Shown here: positions 20,693 through 22,631 of the stretch, in pieces | Layout: each line of letters starts with the position of its first letter | How positions within the stretch are numbered: the first letter of the stretch is position 1 | Assembly (NCBI GenBank): GCA_042091035.1 | Contig: JBELIG010000027.1 | Span: forward strand, 1 to 22,631 | DNA: 22,631 nucleotides | Origin: AM-2324 sp042091035 | GTDB lineage: Bacteria; Bacteroidota; Bacteroidia; Chitinophagales; Saprospiraceae | Reading direction: 5' to 3' | Position numbers and translations under genes: made by a program | The notes under the pieces: model-generated | Told to the model about the DNA's origin: nothing | The model's database searches: none | What the model saw: the letters and a program-made list of their open reading frames with translations, nothing else

Positions 20693-22552
20693 TTATTTCT
20701 GAACGATAAACATTTCAGCTCTTGTACCTTTTTCTGTAGCAATGTTGAAGAAGTAAACTCCACTTGCCAAGCTAGTTGTATTGAACTCAATTGTTTGATC
20801 TTTAACATCAGATAATTTCATAGTAGAAATCACCTTACCAGCATCATCCATAATAGAGATTGCAACCTCGCTCATCATTTCTTCAAAAGACATTTGTAGG
20901 TTTACTACATCTGTTGCAGGAAGTGGGAATATTGATGTTTCATTCTTTAGAGATAATTCTGTAGTCGAAGAGACTACTGGCATACCAATAGACATTCTCA
21001 CCATAGGAGAATACTGAAGACCATCAGTTGCAAAAGGAGTTAGGTCTTTACCTAAGATACCTGAATTGTCTTCTGCGTAGATAAATACAGAGTTCATATC
21101 AAGTTCTCCGTTTTCAGAGTTTGCATATTGAGTACCGTAGAAATATAGTGTTCCGAAATCAGAAAGATATACGCCTAGGTCTGAATTATCAGCAGTTGTA
21201 GAGTTTAGGTATTCTAACATAAGGATATATGTTGAATTATCTTCTAGTTCTACTGGCTGTCCTGCGATGATATCATTGAATGGCACAGTTAGAATACCAT
21301 CCTCAGATCCTTCTAGTACATATGCAGAAACACCCGCAGGGATCAACTCATCTACATTTGCAGTGTTGTCAGCATTTACATCATCCCACTTGTAAAGGGA
21401 GAATGTAACTGTTTGACCAGCAGAACCTGCCTCTGCTTGTAAAGCAGCACTTATGTAACGAACATAATTACCCGCTCCATTAGTTACTTGGAAAATGTTA
21501 CCAGTACCCCATTGACGATTTACATCTGGAAGATCTGCAAATACATTTTGTGCATTGAAGTAAAATCCATTATATTCTGTTTCAATTCCTAAATCTAAGA
21601 CCTGATCTTCAATTACAAATTCATTCGCAAATGATGAATCTGATACTACGAAATCGAATTTAGTTTCGTTGTTTGTAGGATCAAGATCATCGTTGTCACT
21701 GGTGATAGAGTAAGTTCCTCTGTATAGACCAGCAGCAGTTGGTACGAAAGCATTGAATAATTGGTTTTCAGCTAGAGAATCAGCTGCAAGTGTTCCAAAT
21801 TCAATGTCGTCGCTAAATACGTTAGTACCAGCAGCATCTTCAACATTGATAGAAAGAACAACACCATCTTGATCTTCTAAACCTACATTCTGGAAATCAG
21901 ACATTGGGTAAAAAGAGTCTTCTTGGTTAACCGGCGTTACAAGGTTTGAAGCTATAGAAAACCAGTTTGTATTGGTTCTCAAATCAACTGCAAGACCTGG
22001 GTTTTCCTCAGCAACTACAACATTATCGAATGCAAAACCTGAGTTCCACTCATTTGCATCAGCATACTCAAATCCAACATGGATTGTTTCGCCTGCGTAA
22101 TTACTAATATCTAGAATGATGTTTTGCCATCCATTCTCGTCACCTTGAACATCAAAAATTTCAGTCCATGATGCTCCAGAGTCATTTGAAATGTAAACTT
22201 TTGCAGTTTCATCAGCGCCATACCAGTCTGAATCTAAATAGAAGGCTTCAAAAGAAAGAAAAACATCTGAAGAATTAGTTAAATCAATTGGCTCTGAATA
22301 TGCAAGACTTACATAGTCATTAACAGCAGATTGTAAGGCATCATCGTTGATAGCCATAAAAGCTGTATTGTCCGGCATGTCGAAATACTGTGAAGAAAGT
22401 GTTGCTGCGTCTCCGTAAGCCCAGTTCTCTCCAAATGTCCATTCAGCCGGTTGCCCTGCTTCAAAATCTTGAGTATAAATCTGTGCGTTAGTTAACTGCA
22501 CAGAAACCAAAACTAACAATAACGTTTTGATGGTTTTTGTAAAAAAAGTCAT
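20693..22552 (-). CDS. Large secreted protein with choice-of-anchor/MAM-like domain and T9SS type A sorting domain
   Basis: 619 aa. The signal peptide ends near residue 23 (SVQLTNAQ). Residues ~27-185 form a jelly-roll, choice-of-anchor J/MAM-like domain: YTQDFEAGQPAEWTFGENW, FLSFEAFYLDS, AKVYISNDSGASWTEIFD, then HVGFEYADANEWNSGFAFDN. Residues ~190-310 look like a CARDB/Ig-type domain (the NNETKFDFVV strand), followed by a larger beta-rich region to ~530 with WDDVNADNTANVDELIPAG, an Asp/Asn-rich loop that may bind calcium. The last ~80 residues, from IFPLPATDVVNLQM to GVYFFNIATEKGT, are the type A sorting domain. An adhesin or a non-catalytic surface protein is likely; no protease or glycosidase motif was found. 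Very low Cys content and acidic composition suit a surface protein of a marine-type organism, which is inference. Confidence 0.87.
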   Translation of the reverse strand: MTFFTKTIKTLLLVLVSVQLTNAQIYTQDFEAGQPAEWTFGENWAYGDAATLSSQYFDMPDNTAFMAINDDALQSAVNDYVSLAYSEPIDLTNSSDVFLSFEAFYLDSDWYGADETAKVYISNDSGASWTEIFDVQGDENGWQNIILDISNYAGETIHVGFEYADANEWNSGFAFDNVVVAEENPGLAVDLRTNTNWFSIASNLVTPVNQEDSFYPMSDFQNVGLEDQDGVVLSINVEDAAGTNVFSDDIEFGTLAADSLAENQLFNAFVPTAAGLYRGTYSITSDNDDLDPTNNETKFDFVVSDSSFANEFVIEDQVLDLGIETEYNGFYFNAQNVFADLPDVNRQWGTGNIFQVTNGAGNYVRYISAALQAEAGSAGQTVTFSLYKWDDVNADNTANVDELIPAGVSAYVLEGSEDGILTVPFNDIIAGQPVELEDNSTYILMLEYLNSTTADNSDLGVYLSDFGTLYFYGTQYANSENGELDMNSVFIYAEDNSGILGKDLTPFATDGLQYSPMVRMSIGMPVVSSTTELSLKNETSIFPLPATDVVNLQMSFEEMMSEVAISIMDDAGKVISTMKLSDVKDQTIEFNTTSLASGVYFFNIATEKGTRAEMFIVQK

Positions 22553-22584
22553 AAGCTATTTAATGTTTAATGATATATTTTTAC

Positions 22585-22603
22585 ATCTCATTTTTAGTGA
22601 GAT
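22585..22603 (-). repeat. Small inverted repeat upstream of the large T9SS cargo gene
   Basis: ATCTCA (22585-22590) and TGAGAT (22598-22603) flank a 7-nt A/T loop, 33-51 bp before the ATG at 22552 on the minus strand. It could be an operator or a leader hairpin. No promoter with a full TAnnTTTG box is visible before the window ends. Confidence 0.35.
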
Positions 22604-22631
22604 ATAATTTTTCGTTAGAATTATATTCTTC

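Noticed and set aside
1..22631. Search for CRISPR arrays, transposases, integrases, phage genes, defence systems and toxin-antitoxin operons
   Set aside because: No repeat-spacer pattern and no matching protein motifs were found. The only tRNA is flanked by a terminator, with no integrase or attachment-site duplicate.

Overview
The window is AT-rich chromosomal DNA from a member of the Bacteroidota. Four things point there: two secreted proteins with C-terminal type A sorting domains of the type IX secretion system, several copies of the Bacteroidota -7 promoter box TAnnTTTG, almost no Shine-Dalgarno sequences ahead of start codons, and gene pairs common in this phylum (rsmE with a DUF4159 gene; an arsS radical SAM gene with its AhpD-like partner). 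I cannot fix the class or genus. Most of the window is ordinary chromosome. There is no phage, insertion sequence, integrase or CRISPR array.

Layout. 1-4128 (minus): a heavy-metal efflux operon, read right to left as a small His-rich membrane-anchored protein (GTG start), an RND periplasmic adaptor with His-rich ends, a TolC-type outer-membrane channel, and a DUF4198 protein cut by the window edge. The RND pump itself is not in the window. 4261-6273 (minus): rseP, hscB and a tRNA-Leu(CAA) in close file, ending at a strong hairpin. 6420-7814 (plus): rsmE and a DUF4159 protein. 7813-9057 (minus): an OmpA-family lipoprotein and a small PspC-like membrane protein. 9121-10660 (minus): an AhpD-like protein followed by arsS, the arsenosugar-type radical SAM enzyme. 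They face an unknown lipoprotein gene only 33 bp away on the plus strand, which is followed by a GNAT/FemAB-like acyltransferase ending at 12555. 12529-13849 (minus): an ECF sigma factor and a membrane protein that is probably its anti-sigma factor. 13987-18132 (plus): lysA and valS, with a hairpin-bearing leader between them. 18133-18495: no normal gene, but an orphan terminator, a promoter-like box and short lipoprotein-like minus-strand reading frames. 18496-19050 (plus): an unknown exported protein with a four-cysteine cluster. 19341-22552: two convergent T9SS cargo proteins sharing one bidirectional terminator.

How the parts work together. The metal operon has the adaptor and outer-membrane parts of a tripartite efflux pump plus His-rich exported accessory proteins that probably bind the metal. 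RseP (intramembrane protease), the OmpA lipoprotein and the sigma/anti-sigma pair are envelope and stress functions, but the sequence does not link RseP to this particular sigma factor. HscB serves Fe-S cluster assembly, and ArsS is an Fe-S enzyme. LysA, ValS, RsmE and tRNA-Leu are housekeeping.

Most worth a second look: the 18.1-18.5 kb intergenic region, the structured leader ahead of valS, the arsS locus with its tightly divergent unknown lipoprotein, the Cys-cluster exported protein at 18496, and two convergent gene pairs whose terminator hairpins hold a stop codon in the loop. I see no clearly new multi-gene system; the candidates are modest and labelled as such.
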